Assembly: GCF_008831285.2 (NCBI RefSeq)
Contig: NC_045139.1
Span: 17,404,354 to 17,468,353, forward strand
Origin: Nymphaea colorata
Lineage: Eukaryota; Streptophyta; Magnoliopsida; Nymphaeales; Nymphaeaceae
Reading direction: 5' to 3'
DNA: 64,000 nucleotides
How positions within the stretch are numbered: the first letter of the stretch is position 1; each line of letters opens with the position of its first letter. This document shows, piece after piece, positions 47,205-59,621 of the stretch. A program made the position numbers and the translations under genes. Below the pieces are notes generated by a model. The model was not told the origin of the DNA and did no database searches. It saw only the letters and a list, made by a program, of their open reading frames with translations.

Positions 47205-50021
47205 ATTAAATGTCAAAATGTGATAATTCTCTCTGCTACAAATGATGATGAGCTGGAAAAACAGTGGAGCTGTTTGCTTGAACTGTCCAACACAAACAAG
47301 ATTCTGGTGCCAATGGCACCATTTGTCACGAAGCAATTGCAAACTACACTTTCTGATGTATAGCTCTGAACTTGCTTCAATGGTTCTTGAACAGTTTCTG
47401 ATTTGTTTGGTACTGGAATTCTATTTTTATGTTTATGCATGTTTTCATGTATGCATAAGAGATGTGGAGGACTGTTGTGTTAGACACTTAAATACCTTGT
47501 ATAGGAAGCTTTATTTTCTATTGGAAGTTTCTCCGACAGTGTTAGGTTTTATTTTCTTCTAGGGTTGATGGTCTATTATTACTTTTAAATTTTAAAGCCA
47601 CTATCGTTGGATATTGCAGTTTTCAATAATTTGTGTCCTGTATCAAGTAGTCGAGGTTTCTGTCTTAAAATAAATTTGCTGAAGATGTGCTTCTCATTTC
47701 TTGCTACTTCCTTTACAGCAACTTTTTGAGGAATAAGAACTTTAGTGCTGACACATAATTGAACGTACTGAATTCGTGCACCAAGTTTTATATATTTTAT
47801 ACAAATGTATGTTTTTGATCTGCATGTTGCTGCTTCATACACCTTTGCTAAATTTGTTTAATGTTGCCTGAGCTTGTGGATGGGAATGCACGTGCCTTTC
47901 ATTTCTGCTGTCTTTTATTGGGTAATTATTTCAGTAAATTGTTAAACTTGCTGCAAGCAAATCACCATAGAACATGTATAAGGGTACTTTTTAGGGTTCT
48001 CACAACCATTCAGGTGAGCGACAAGGATACTTTTTGGGGTTTGACAGTTTGACTTTTGTATAATTGGCGAATAACTACGCTACGAAGTGTATTGCATGCA
48101 TTATTTATTCATTTATTGTCTCCGCTTTTCCCCTCACCTCCAATTCATGACCTACTTGTAGATGTGCCTATGTTGTAATAAGGGGCTTATCTTAGTTTTT
48201 ACATTGTTTGATAAAGATCTTCTTCAAAAGTTACTGAAGATAGGTTTGAGGATGGTGGAGTCGTATGATTACCCTGTTTACTTGCAAATGTAGCAGTACC
48301 TTTGGCCCATATAAATTAGTCAAATGGTGGCTTGAAAGGTGATACCCGAGGCAAATGCTGCCTGCTTATGTATTTCAGAAAAGGGAGGTGCACATTTTCC
48401 TTCTTTAATACAAGCCTTTGACTGGGTGATGGCTCATGAGAATTTCTTTCCGGATTGTTTAGATGTTTAAAACTTTGAAAAATGTTCAAGTTCATTTTTT
48501 TTTTCATTTAAGCAAGTGGTTTCTTTCCTTGAAATAGTTGCAAATGTAACACTGCTAGTTTCTGCTATCAGTGCTCTGAATTGGTGTGATTTGGTAAATA
48601 CCTAGTTGTGACTTGGCATCAACTGTTTCATATGAAATCATCTTTCTTGTCTGTTGATGTTTTGGTTTTAGTGATTTCTATATGTTCGATTATGTAATTA
48701 TTTGGCAATTGGGCTTGTTTAATGGTACATTATTTATGGAGGATATAATAACATTCATCCAGCTTGGTTCACTCAAATATGCCTGTTAGATCTATTAACT
48801 TCAATTTCTAACATTTTGTAGATAGAAATTGCACAACCTTTGTCAAAAATATGCAGTGAATTTCCAGATGTTTGCATAGGTAAATTCTCATCCTAAATTT
48901 TCACAGGAAGGAATGTGTGAAGCTTGTCATCAATGTTCATTGTGCAAGGAAATCTCTTTTCTGTTTGACAGGGTGCTATCGTACGTCAAGGACTGGGCAA
49001 TGCATAATTACTTTCAACGGGAAGGTACAGTGAATTTGCAAGGTTATTTGTCTTTTTCAATCCAAAGCAGCTTCCCATTTCCAACTTTGGCTTCGCAATA
49101 AAATGGTTATTCAAGGGATTGGAATAGAACATTCTCTTTCTTAGAGTAGCTAAAATGTCCATTAGATGAAGATAGTAGGCACATTTTCATAGGAGCAGTA
49201 TAGCATGGAGTTCAACGTTTTAGCATGCATATGACAATCAACCTGAGGGAGAGAGAACTGTCAAATGGATAACCCTGATTTGGAGATATTCAAACTAATC
49301 ACAAATGGTACGCTGACAAGTGAGGTACAAGGGAGACATCCATTTTAGGTTATTAATTCAAGGGAGTAAAAGTTCCCAAAGACACTTCACATACAAGTTT
49401 ACAGCTAAGACCATTGATGCATGTAGAGGTGCACTCGTTTGTTGCATAGGTCATTGAAAGTTGAAACCACATAGAAAGTCCTTAAGAATGCTTACAATAG
49501 CAATCTTTTATTTTCTTTTCTTTAGTTGTGAGCAAATTTGCAAAACCACCAAGTCTTTTGGACAGTTGTTGCTGGCATAAGAGGTGTTAGCACATTCTGT
49601 TCTGACTATTCGTTCATGATATTACAAGGAAAGTTTCTTAATACTTCAGCGTTTTGTTAGCAAAGGCCATCTGCCCTTGGTATTATCTTGCGCATCTTCA
49701 ACTTGGATACTTACCTACTCAGATAGGTAAAGTCTTTTGTGGATTATGACGTTTTTATTGAGCATAATCAGTTCACTTCTCTGAACGTTTTATTGATAAT
49801 AGAACATGCACATATTTGGGCACTTCGTTGTTCGTTCACCTTATACCTGTTGGGACTTCAAGAGGGACTCTCATGCTACTGACTCATTTGGCTTCTAAAC
49901 CTGTACAATGTATAAGGTATGCAAACATGAATTCTTGCAGGATGAAGAACGAACTGATTCAGCTGTTGAGAAACTGTGCCATTTGTTTCATCCATCAGCT
50001 TTCTATGAAATAATGAAATGA
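47205..50021 (+). pseudogene. Partial FAD synthase duplicate: last four exons
   Basis: Exons 47205-47357, 48822-48879, 48972-49024 and 49941-50021 correspond to exons 13-16 of the gene at 11471-24851. All four have the same or nearly the same length, keep the reading frame and retain GT-AG sites; one acceptor changed from TGCAG to TGTAG. Substitutions change a few residues, for example ERID to ERTD and HPSVF to HPSAF. The C-terminus becomes FYEIMK instead of FYEITCG. The adenylyltransferase domain and a start codon are absent, so it cannot make FAD synthase alone. Intact frames imply a recent origin. A fusion transcript from an upstream promoter is possible but unsupported. Confidence 0.85.
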
Positions 50022-51025
50022 CCTGTGGATGAGTCTTTGCTTATCCTTGTGATTGTTTTGACAAACTCAAGTACCTCAGAAGACGGATCCATGAAAGGGT
50101 AACCGTGGTCTCTGTTGTACCGCTTCATTTTTACCCGTTCAAGTTCAGTTTTTCATATTCAATATGGATGCATCAGGCGACATCAGTTCTTCAGTAGTGC
50201 CTGCAAGACATTCTGAAGAGGAAGTGTTTCAACATAAGCCCGACGTTTGGTTTCAGAAATTAATGGTAATTCACATAGCTGCTTTACCCCGAGGGAAGAG
50301 TAGGAGCAAGAAACCAAGATTCTCAAGACAAAGATGATGGCTGAAGAGCCACGGTATACTTGTACAAACACTAATTTCTGGGAATTGATGGTTAAAAACA
50401 GTATTTATGAGATTGATTTCTGGTGAAATTTCATTTGCGTTTCTGTCCATCTCTTATATATTTCAGAACTTAAACAAATGGCTAGGACTCGCAATTTCCG
50501 GTTATTTTGTTTCCATTAATTTTTTTTCTTCTTTGAAACTTTCATCCGGGACAATTGACTCTAATTACAAAATCATCCTTCCACTTTTTGGATCTTCCTG
50601 ATGGAGGAGCTATCAACGTTTAACAGGGGCACCATATGTTCAAGCCAATCAATTTGAGAAATTAGATCGTTGCAGTTCTCTGTCTTGTCTTTGCAGGCTC
50701 ACAAGTGCTGGCCCATGAAATGAGACGAAGGCTATCGCTTTCATTTATTTACAGGGCACTCTTTCCTTTTACCTGGGTCTAGGGGAACTTTTGAAGGTAG
50801 TTTCCTATACATGACAATTAACAGCAAAAGAGTACGGCCCGTATCAGGAAATTCATAAATTCGAGTGATTTAGAATTAAAACATGGTATGCACCGGGATT
50901 TGCCTTAATGTTAAATTTTAAAAATCCTGGCATTCATATTGAAAAGATTTTTAGTTCCAAATTTTGAAATTTATGTTCATCTCTTGCCCCTTCTGTTGGC
51001 ATCATGACCCGCGAAGTACGCCCTA

Positions 51026-51593
51026 TTTTTACAAGAGAAGAAGAGAGGGCAACGGGCATCCTTTATTGCCCACGGGCCAGGGCCCTTGACGTATATTCTA
51101 GAATGCAAGAACCATCTATCGGTCCATTTTAGGGTGGTAGAATGATGCAATTCAACTGTCTTTGTAACCTTTCAACTGGCCTTGAAAATAAGTTTGCATC
51201 ATAGATTACTAATCGAATGGCGTAACTACCATCGAAATTTTTGAACAATGACAAGGAATGATGGCTAGTTTCTGCCACTACAGGCTCGTTGTCTACGCTA
51301 AATATCCATCGTGAACTGCAAACCATAGTTTGAGAACAAGACAGTAAACTTCTCAAGAGGGTTCAAGGAACCTTACTTTTCCTTTATCCAGCCAATATCA
51401 AAGTAACAGCACTACAGATTTTTCAATAGCTTTATGAAATAATCCATCTTATGTTTTCAAAAGAAGGTGAGCACAAGTCAGTCGATCAACGAAACCAAAA
51501 TAATAGTCCACTGCTAAGTGGGGATATCCCCACACGGAGAGTGCCTGCAGCGACTGTTTCACAAGGATGCAACGCAGCTACATTTCCGACACC
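51026..51593. other. Pin1 3' flank
   Basis: Lies between the duplication breakpoint and the Pin1 stop codon. It probably includes the Pin1 3' UTR. No gene is recognised. Confidence 0.5.
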
Positions 51594-54500
51594 TCAGCTG
51601 GTTCTCAATATGATGTGAACACCACTGTCGGTATCCACAATGTCGCTGATCTCGCCGACCTGAAGTGCAAACGTAGCTTCCTCAAATGGCTTCTGCATCT
51701 GTCCTCTACCAAAAGAACCTGCAGGCAAACATGCCGCCTTTAACACTGATTCCCCGAATAAACAAGAATTATTCCAGAAATTTCCAGTAAATGGAGTATA
51801 AAATACCCAGAACCTATAAGTATTTTGAGCTGGCAGAAACAATTTTTATCCCAATTATATGAAGTGCCCCACCGTACACATAAGTGAGATAGATACATTT
51901 TATGTCGGGACACCTTACAAAAAATGAAATATGGCATTCAAGCTCGGAAAAGTTATAAGAGTTCTTTTCCTTTCAAGTTTAGCTAAGAGAATGCAGGCCG
52001 CCGATACCATCAAAAAGACGTCTAACCAGTATCAGAAAAATTGGTTTCTGAATCAATTAGATAGGCAGGAAGATTCGGTGAATCAGATGAATCAAACCGG
52101 AGTCAAAATTAGTAATCTTTGAAATGTTATGTTAATCTTTTAAAAATCAAAAGGCATATTTTTGGGAAAAAAATAAAATGCAAACAACAACAAAAATAAC
52201 ACCTTGCATCATTCAGTCAGTGGTGTTTCAAATCGGTAACACCATATTGATTTGGTTCGAATAGGCAGACTCGAGCCAATTCCCAGGCAATATTGATAAT
52301 ACTGCTCGCAACGAGAATCAAGCCTTCAATAAAGGAGCACGCAAAAGAATGTACATCCACTAAGAGCTGGGGTATGATCACATGCAATGTCCAAAAGTAC
52401 TTGCTACAGCTAACATCCAACACCAATATGTGAAGAGACGCTAAAACCTAGACTCCAGAAGAGAAGAAGCACCAGTGAACTTTCTGAATCTGCCCATCTT
52501 GTAATTCTTCTATGGTTGCACAAACAAACGAAGGACCAGTCAAATAAGATGCTCTAAATTTGCATAGAACAGTCAACGGGAGAAAGGCTTATAATATCAT
52601 ATTAAGCCTAATAGTAAGTCCAAGCGCCCTTCCCAAAGCTAATCAACCTAAAATTTCAAGCCTCTTCATCTTTATTGACATTAAATGATTCATCACTAAT
52701 CCTAAGTCTTTTGCTCCTTAGTGCAGAAATATGCGACTATTCTCTCACTCTTACAAGACTTGTAATCAGGTCTGATCTGGTCTTAATGACCTGTAATCCA
52801 ATCAATAAAAATCCACCTCAAATATCGGAATATATTGAACCAGGTGTCTCTCAACAGAACGAATGCTTATGCCAGAAAATAAGTTTTAGCGCAAACTCCA
52901 AGCTACCCAATAAACATGCAGTCTAACCCAGATGCAATCTAGAATCAGAAATCCTACAGATTTCTGCCTTTAGACTCCACAAACCATCATTTAGGTACAA
53001 AATCAGCACCAAAATTTTACTCTTTTTGCTTCAAATGCACAAGGCAGCTCCTGACATTCCTCGAAACCAACCTTCAGGTAATATGTGAGACCTTGAACTC
53101 CAAAAGAGAGAAACAAAAATGCGGTGCATTTTAAATTCCATTAAAGTTATAACCTAAGATACACATTATATTGTACCACAATGTACGACATAGAGCCGTA
53201 TCTAGGTCTACAATCGTAAAACTAGATTTGGGGATGTATCATATTGATTTCACCTGTCACTTCTAAGCAACATAAAACTTTATCGGTTTAACCTGTTAGG
53301 CATCTCACAATGTGAAACCATGAAAAAAGCATTTGAACTAACCAAGCTCAACCTGAAGTACTGTGAGAACATGGGATCTAAATTCAAATTCATACTCCCA
53401 ACCATCCATTGACTGCTTATACATATCAGAAAGCATTATAATATGCTGATAAACGATCTGGCATGAATAATTCAATAAGGACTAGATTGCAAAAACGTGG
53501 CATGAATAACTCTACAAGGACTAGATTGTAAGAACGTTACATAACCAACTAGTGGGACATTACGATCCTGATCTGGCACTAAACCTCTTATAAGTTATAA
53601 ACTACTCAAAGATATATGAACCCAAGATACTGTTTTCGCAACCACTACAAGGTATAGAATGAAACCATTCCGATTATGTTGCTCCAGTCTTCTCAACCTT
53701 TTTTATGTTAAACAATAAATCAAGCACCATATTCGATGTCACAGAATGGTGGAAGACATTACGAAACCAGTATCATATGTTTAGTGTTATTACAATTTTC
53801 AGTATTTTCAAGAAGCTAAGAACCTGAAGCATTATATATCTTATATGGCATATTTTTTTCAATTTTATTATATTTTACAATACTAATACTTTTTTACTTT
53901 ATTTTTCTATTGTTTCATGTATTTACATTCTCAGAAGAATTCATGTTCCTCGCCAGTTTTTTGCCTCTACACGAAAATGAATCAATGTTTGGTGATTCGT
54001 CAACGGGTTTAGATTGTACTCATTTGAATTACCAGCATGAGACATAATGAATAATATACTGCCTTGTTAACCAACAATTCTAATGCACGAACCTCACTAA
54101 AGATAAGAAATCTTTCATGGTGATGAAAAGCCAGAATCCTGAACTAAAAGAAGGAACTTTGCACTAAATATCATCGACAGGCTTCAGCAAATTCACCACT
54201 TTCATAATAAGTAGTGCCATGTTAATAATAAATCATTTCATGCCAGAATAAAGAAAGTCTATGGCATTAATTAATATTCAACATGTCCACAAATGTATGG
54301 TTCTTCAGAACTTGCAGACACTAATTTTGGTTGGTTGGACCTCAAAAGAGTCACTAGTCATACATACGTTCATAAGTAAGTAGTGCCATGTTAATAATAA
54401 ATCATTTCATGCCAGAATAAAGAAAGTCTATGGCATTAATTAATATTCAACATGTCCACAAATGTATGGTTCTTCAGAACTTACAGACACTAATTTTGGT

Positions 54501-55807
54501 TGGTTGGACCTCAAAAGAGTCGCTAGTCATACATACACCAAGCAATAGGACATCCAAATAGAATGGGCCGTTTAACAGAATTGAAGGATAACAGAAGAAT
54601 GGTAAACTTAGAGGCACAGAATATGCCTCCACGCTCAAGTTTGCAATGACGCTGATCCAACCAAAATATTATTCCATTTGTTCCTGCACCTAATATGGTC
54701 AGGAACACCTCAAACTTGGGAAAATCGGAAATACAAAATCTGTGTTTGACTGGCTTGAGTATAGAAGTTAACTTGGTCCCCTCAAGAGTCAACAATGGAG
54801 TTTTTCGCCGTTACTATCCAATTTGAGAAAATCTTCTCCATGAACACCTCATAAGAAAAAAGGGATAACCATGGCGTGTAAGTGGTACTTCTCAGTGCTA
54901 CTTTTAGCCGCAGAATACAAAGAAAAAAGGTAAACCAGGCATGGATTCGTTTCTTGCTTGCACTTCATGAATGCTCCCTTCGTGGCCAAAAAGGCGTCTA
55001 GGGTTTGGCCACGACATCAATTTAGAGAAAAGAAGAAATTGTAGTCATTCAATTGGTCTCCACTTCCAATCCCCAAGGCAGTTTCTTCCTCCTTCTTCTT
55101 TTTATCGTACCCAAAAGTGACCTTACAAACAAACGATCAAGAAAAGAAAACCTGTAAAAGCCCAAGTCGTCCTACTATTCACTCGTCCATCTTTCACACC
55201 ACAAAAAAAAAAAAAGCAACCCAACTCATAAACCCTTCCTTCTTAAGACGTATACCGGACAATAGCCCTCTTTTCGGGTCACGTGACGCAATATGCAGAT
55301 CAAAGTTCTCAACAAGATATCACACATGACCATGACTTCACGGCGGGAGAACTAGAAATCCCATACGACACAATCAACGAGAATGATTACTTAAACCCAT
55401 TAATTCACCAAAAAGAAAAATAGACTAAACCTAAAGGACTCGTATCAATCGCCAAAGTAACAAGAGAGAGACAAACCCTCGAGACAAAGAGAACCACACA
55501 ATGGTTAAGGAATAAAGAGAAAAGAACATGGCGGTCTCCTTAGGTACTGAGGAACAAGGATAACCTAATTCTCACCTAGGTCGCCGCCGCGCTTGGCGGA
55601 GCTGCAATCGGAGTAGCGGGAAGCGAGGTCCTCGAACTGGGCGCGGCCGCTGAGGATCTCCTCCCGCATGGTCTTCAGTTGCGCGATGGCCTGCTCCTTG
55701 GTGGTGCTCTTGATCCTCCGGCCGTCCGGATCCTTCCATGAAGCCGGCCTCCTCGACCCCTGGTGCTTTATCAGCAGGTGCGACGCTCTGACCTTCTCCG
55801 CCATCAT
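51594..55807 (-). CDS. PIN1: Pin1-type parvulin peptidyl-prolyl cis-trans isomerase
   Basis: Isomerises phosphorylated Ser/Thr-Pro bonds in regulatory proteins, in nucleus and cytosol. Two exons, 55576-55807 and 51594-51718, join in frame (GACCTAG|GTGAG to TGCAG|GTTCTT). They encode 118 residues, the usual length for plant Pin1, which lacks the WW domain of the animal enzyme. Visible features are RASHLLIKH, the basic phosphate loop HQGSRR, the plant-type insert SWKDPDG, the active-site cysteine in [14 protein letters not shown], the substrate pocket [16 protein letters not shown] and the C-terminal [12 protein letters not shown]. All expected active-site residues are present. The single intron is 3.86 kb and contains a 169-base tandem duplication. 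Two adjacent ATGs (55807 and 55804) could serve as the start; I chose the first. Confidence 0.93.
54211..54537. repeat. 169-base tandem duplication in the Pin1 intron
   Basis: The segment beginning GTAGTGCCATGTTAATAATA at 54211 recurs at 54380 with only a few differences. Confidence 0.92.
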
Positions 55808-55869
55808 CACTTCTTCCTCCGTTCTCTTTTTTCCCGGTAAAGAAAAACTGGGAGGAGGAGCTCCATATT

Positions 55870-55878
55870 TATTTATAG
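55870..55878 (-). promoter_or_regulatory. TATA box of Pin1
   Basis: CTATAAATA on the minus strand, about 65 bases upstream of the first ATG, consistent with a leader of about 35-40 bases. Confidence 0.55.
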
Positions 55879-56030
55879 GCCGCGGAAAGGTGGCGTGAAT
55901 TCGCAGCCAGAGATATTAATTTACGAAAATGTACACAAGAAATGGAGCAAGTACGGAATTGACCCTTCCTTCGCCCGGCAATATGTAACTCCGGAATCCA
56001 TGGTTCGGGTCTGAGTCTTAAGTCTGTTTA

Positions 56031-56264
56031 CCCGAACTGCAATAAAAGACCATCTCGGATCTTATGTAATAAAATGGATAGGACCACATCCCTACCCGGC
56101 ACAATAACTTCCTATAAAAACTTGATCTTCTCATTTGGATCTTATCACCCGAACTATGATAAAGGACCATCCTGGATCTTATATAATAAAGTGGATCAGA
56201 CCAGGTCCATACCCGGTGAAATAACTTCTTAGAAAAACTTGTTCTTCTCATTTAGATCTTAAAC
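56031..56264. repeat. 117-base tandem duplication upstream of Pin1
   Basis: CCCGAACTGCAATAAAAGACC at 56031 and CCCGAACTATGATAAAGGACC at 56148 start two diverged copies. Both run through GGATCTTAT, ATAATAAA, CATACCCGG-like text and CTTCTCATTT. The higher divergence suggests an old duplication. Confidence 0.85.
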
Positions 56265-56759
56265 CCCGTTCTCATTTCTACGACCAAATCGAGCATTTTA
56301 ATAACCAGTGAAAGGGCGTCAAAGCCCCTTCGATCCACTCTTCTTTCGTTTTACCATTATCCTCTCACATCTCCCCAGTTTTAAGAAGCCCCACCAAATT
56401 TTTTCATTGTCAAATCAAATCCAGATTTTGTGATACAAAGAAGTTGGATATGGATATGGCATGCATCCTTCCTTGCCCAACTCATCCATCACCAAGACTA
56501 ATATCATTTCCTTTTTCTCCTGAGAACTTGATTTGGTAAATTATATGGACTAAGAACATGTGGTTGGTGATGTGAAAAAAGAGAGCTCAAGCCAAGAGAC
56601 TTTGTAGGCATAAAACCTCGAGGCTAGTATCTTTAAATAGGAGATCGACACCTACATCAAGAAAAAAACACCAGCAATTAGTCTCTTACCATATGCTCGC
56701 GGAGCTATTTGCGTCAAACCTTTCTAAGTTACCACGTCTAGAACAAGTCGTAGACACTC

Positions 56760-56967
56760 AGGTTGTGTTTAATTATCACGGATATAAGGTGATCTCAGAA
56801 CAGAACACCATGGATCTGAAATCCGCTGTTTTCAAGTCCGAACCCCTCCAATCCGATTTCACCCCACTTTTTACATTAAAGTGCGGATTTGAATCCACAT
56901 TTGGGGTAGCTTCCATGGATTTGAAATTCTTTTAGATTTGAGATCCAAGCAGGATCAAACTCAACCT
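56760..56967. mobile_element. MITE with AGGTTGTGTTTAAT termini
   Basis: The left end AGGTTGTGTTTAATTATCA and the right end GGATCAAACTCAACCT are inverted with few mismatches. The 208-base body, rich in GGATTTGAAATC-like words, has no coding potential. It lies between Pin1 and the CCCH gene. No clear target duplication is seen. Confidence 0.6.
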
Positions 56968-58047
56968 TAACGTCACTAGGTTGGCATCTAGTCGAACAGG
57001 AATCACGTAAAGACATGGTTCATGTATTCGCTCATGGAATTGCAGATTCGATTGAGACGTAGATGGGGAAAGCGGCCCTATGGCATGTAAATAATTTATT
57101 TTCAAGTGATCGTAGTTGAAGTAATTCTTTATGTAACTGAAAGGAAGGTTATGTTATTTAGAAATACTACAAATCCATCAAGTCAATTCCCATTTTCTTA
57201 ATGCATTTATGTTATTTTATTGGAACGAAAGGTGTCTACTTAACAAAATTAGCTTAAATAACGACTTTCAGGTGAACAATAAAAGTTTACTGGCTAAACC
57301 ATCGTGTATGGAACACTCGTAAATGCTGTTACGGAAAAATTGATATCAAAGAAATCCTTTTTCTTAATATATATATATATATATAATTAGTCAGGACTAA
57401 TGGTTACTTTTTCATTTTCTATCGCTAAAAACAACCGCAATGCATTTGTAAAACCAATTGAGTGGCTAAGGTTTTTAAGACAAAACACACTTTTTTGCTA
57501 TAGTTTTTATTGATACAAAATATAAAATAATCATCTGTCCATAAGGTATATATACATATGGAGTACCCCCAATTTGTGCAGATAAAACCTCAAGAAGAAA
57601 ATTATATTCCATAATCATTCATCTCTACTATGAAAATATCTTAAAAAAGACCCACGACGGTGATGAGGAAAAATATATAACAGGCTTGCTGTAGGAGTTA
57701 ACATTCGGAAAAGTCCTCGCTTGTAAAATGAAAAAATTGAATGGTCCTAATTCAAAGTCCTTCGTGAGCTAAGTTTCAAAGAGGAAGGTACTTTGATTAA
57801 TAGAATATAGAAAGATGTTAATGTCGACTAGAATAATCCAAGGGAACATATTCCAACGAATTTAGGGGCTTTGGTATGTCCCCAAAATTTTCGCGATGAA
57901 TATTGTTTTTAAGAAACGATGAGCTTTGGCAAAAGCTTTGAGAAAGGAAAACCGAACAGCAGTGTGGTATTCACAGGAGAAATAAAGGCAGCCGTTACCA
58001 GCTGGAGATACAACACCACCTTGAAAACAGTACATCCAAAACCAAGT
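56968..58047. other. CCCH gene 3' flank, no gene recognised
   Basis: AT-rich, with a (TA)n run at about 57368-57384. It probably contains the CCCH gene's 3' UTR at its right end. Confidence 0.5.
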
Positions 58048-59621
58048 TTAGCTTCTTCCGGTAATTTCTCTATCCATTTTCACTCTTTTTGCATTTGGCG
58101 CCTCCGGCATCTCTCGGATTTGCCTGCGAGGAGCGTCGTCATGGAGATAAACACAATTTGAACCGTGCCAGCAGCCTTTAGGACTGTTGTGGTAGACACA
58201 AGGTTTTCCAATTTTCATCCTCCCATCCCTTGGTTTCTGCATCACATCAGGGTTCCCTGGAACAAGAGGCTGGTTATGGTGTTTCACATAGGCCGCTGGA
58301 TCTGGTTCCAGAGCACTAGGTTTGTCATTCCCATGCTGCTGAATCAAACTCTTGTAGTAGTTGACATCCTTCACCGGAGGCACCGAGGGATTCAATCTCA
58401 CCTGATTCACTGGCACTACGGGACTTGGTTGCCGAAGGTTTGGCATGGTTGGCATCGGGTTCAATTTAGGATAATGGTGCTCTGTTGGTTGACTGGCCAA
58501 AGGTCTGGTAACATCAGGTCTGTTGACTAGAGAAGGTGGTGCCAGCTGCGCTGTCGATGTCAATTGAGGCTTGCTCACTGAAGGCGTCATTGACTTGGCT
58601 GCAGGAGCCAAACCAGCGATCATGGGACTAGTGACACCATACTGAGTAACCAATTTCTCAAGTAATGCTGGATTGCTAAGGATTTTGATCAGCAGATCCT
58701 GATCAATCAAGCTTCCTTCTTCATTGCTTTTCATTATAGCAGTAAAAGCTGCAGATGCCGCAGATGCTGCGACCGCAACATCAGGTTCGACGGCAGGGGC
58801 ACCTGCACTTGTCACTGTTGAAGTGGCAGGCGCATTCATGTTCGCAGAACTGGGTTTGCATGGTAAGGATCGCTCTCCTACAGATCTCAAATCAGCCAGT
58901 GATGAAGATGGTGCCTGTGCTACAGTTGGCAAACCAACACTCAAGCTTGGATCAAGGAAACTTGTTGGAGTAGCAGAATCGACTTCTGTCGTTTCATCCT
59001 CCTCCACTGGGGTCAATGGAATCAAAGGAGTCAACCGATCATTGAAATCCTCCTGCGCCTCTGGTGCAACGGAGGGGCTACATGGGCCAATTATTGAAAA
59101 AGCTTGAGTGTTGTGAGACATGATTATCAACAAATCTTTTATTATAGAGTCAAGTGCAGATAATATCACCTTGGAGGAATCGATGATGGACGAGGATAAA
59201 CAGCTTCAAGCACCCTTAATTGTCTCTGATTTTGAACCTCAATCTCCTTGCTTTCTTCTCCAGCAACTACGTGCCAGGCAGGACTAATGACAAACTGCAC
59301 ATATTTGTAGCAGATAAGAATTGGAAAGGGCAAAGGAAAAGAATTAAACGATCTAATGCAAAAAATGAGAAATTTTACTAGAAAGTTCACGACAATGTTC
59401 CTACATACTTTAGGTGGGCATTGCCATTTGATAACATGGATCTTAGAAAGATCTTTCTTTAATTGCCATGCAGAGCGTGGGCCTTCAAACCCAGGTGGAG
59501 CAGTGTCATCCAATGCTGACACAGCCAAGTGCCATGATGATGATGTCTTTGCTTGGAGAAGTTCCTGAGAAGCTAACAAACCAGATTGTTGTGGAGCATC
59601 TTCTGAAAGAAATAATCTTAT
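58048..59621 (-). CDS. CCCH zinc-finger protein, C3H6-like, 5' end not visible
   Basis: Three exons, 59409-59621, 59170-59294 and 58048-59077, join in frame and encode 455 residues. The first begins IRLFLSEDAPQQSG directly after a TCTGCAG acceptor. In this plant family a short exon with the start codon precedes that point; it is not visible here, so it lies in a very long first intron's far side, perhaps beyond 64000. Landmarks match plant C3H6-like proteins: DDTAPPGFEGP, then PAWHVVAGEESKE, RVLEAVYPRPSSIPP, LIDQDLLIKILSNPALLEKL, and near the C-terminus a single CX8CX5CX3H finger (58141-58200: CVYHNSPKGCWHGSNCVYLH). The region between is Pro/Ser/Ala-rich. Members are thought to bind RNA and act in the nucleus; the precise role is unclear. 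Confidence 0.85.

Larger units (their letters stand above)
46670..51025. repeat. Second copy of the FAD synthase 3' region (segmental duplication)
   Basis: Collinear in the same orientation with about 20634-25823. It includes part of the LTR element, exons 13-16, their introns and the 3' flank. It ends at GAAGTACGCCCT. Relative to the source it lacks about 21004-21688 and has one copy of the 172-base tandem repeat instead of two. Divergence is a few percent by eye. Confidence 0.93.

Noticed and set aside
58165-59107. Plus-strand open frames opposite the CCCH gene
   Set aside because: They are antisense shadows of the CCCH coding exon, which has family landmarks on the minus strand.
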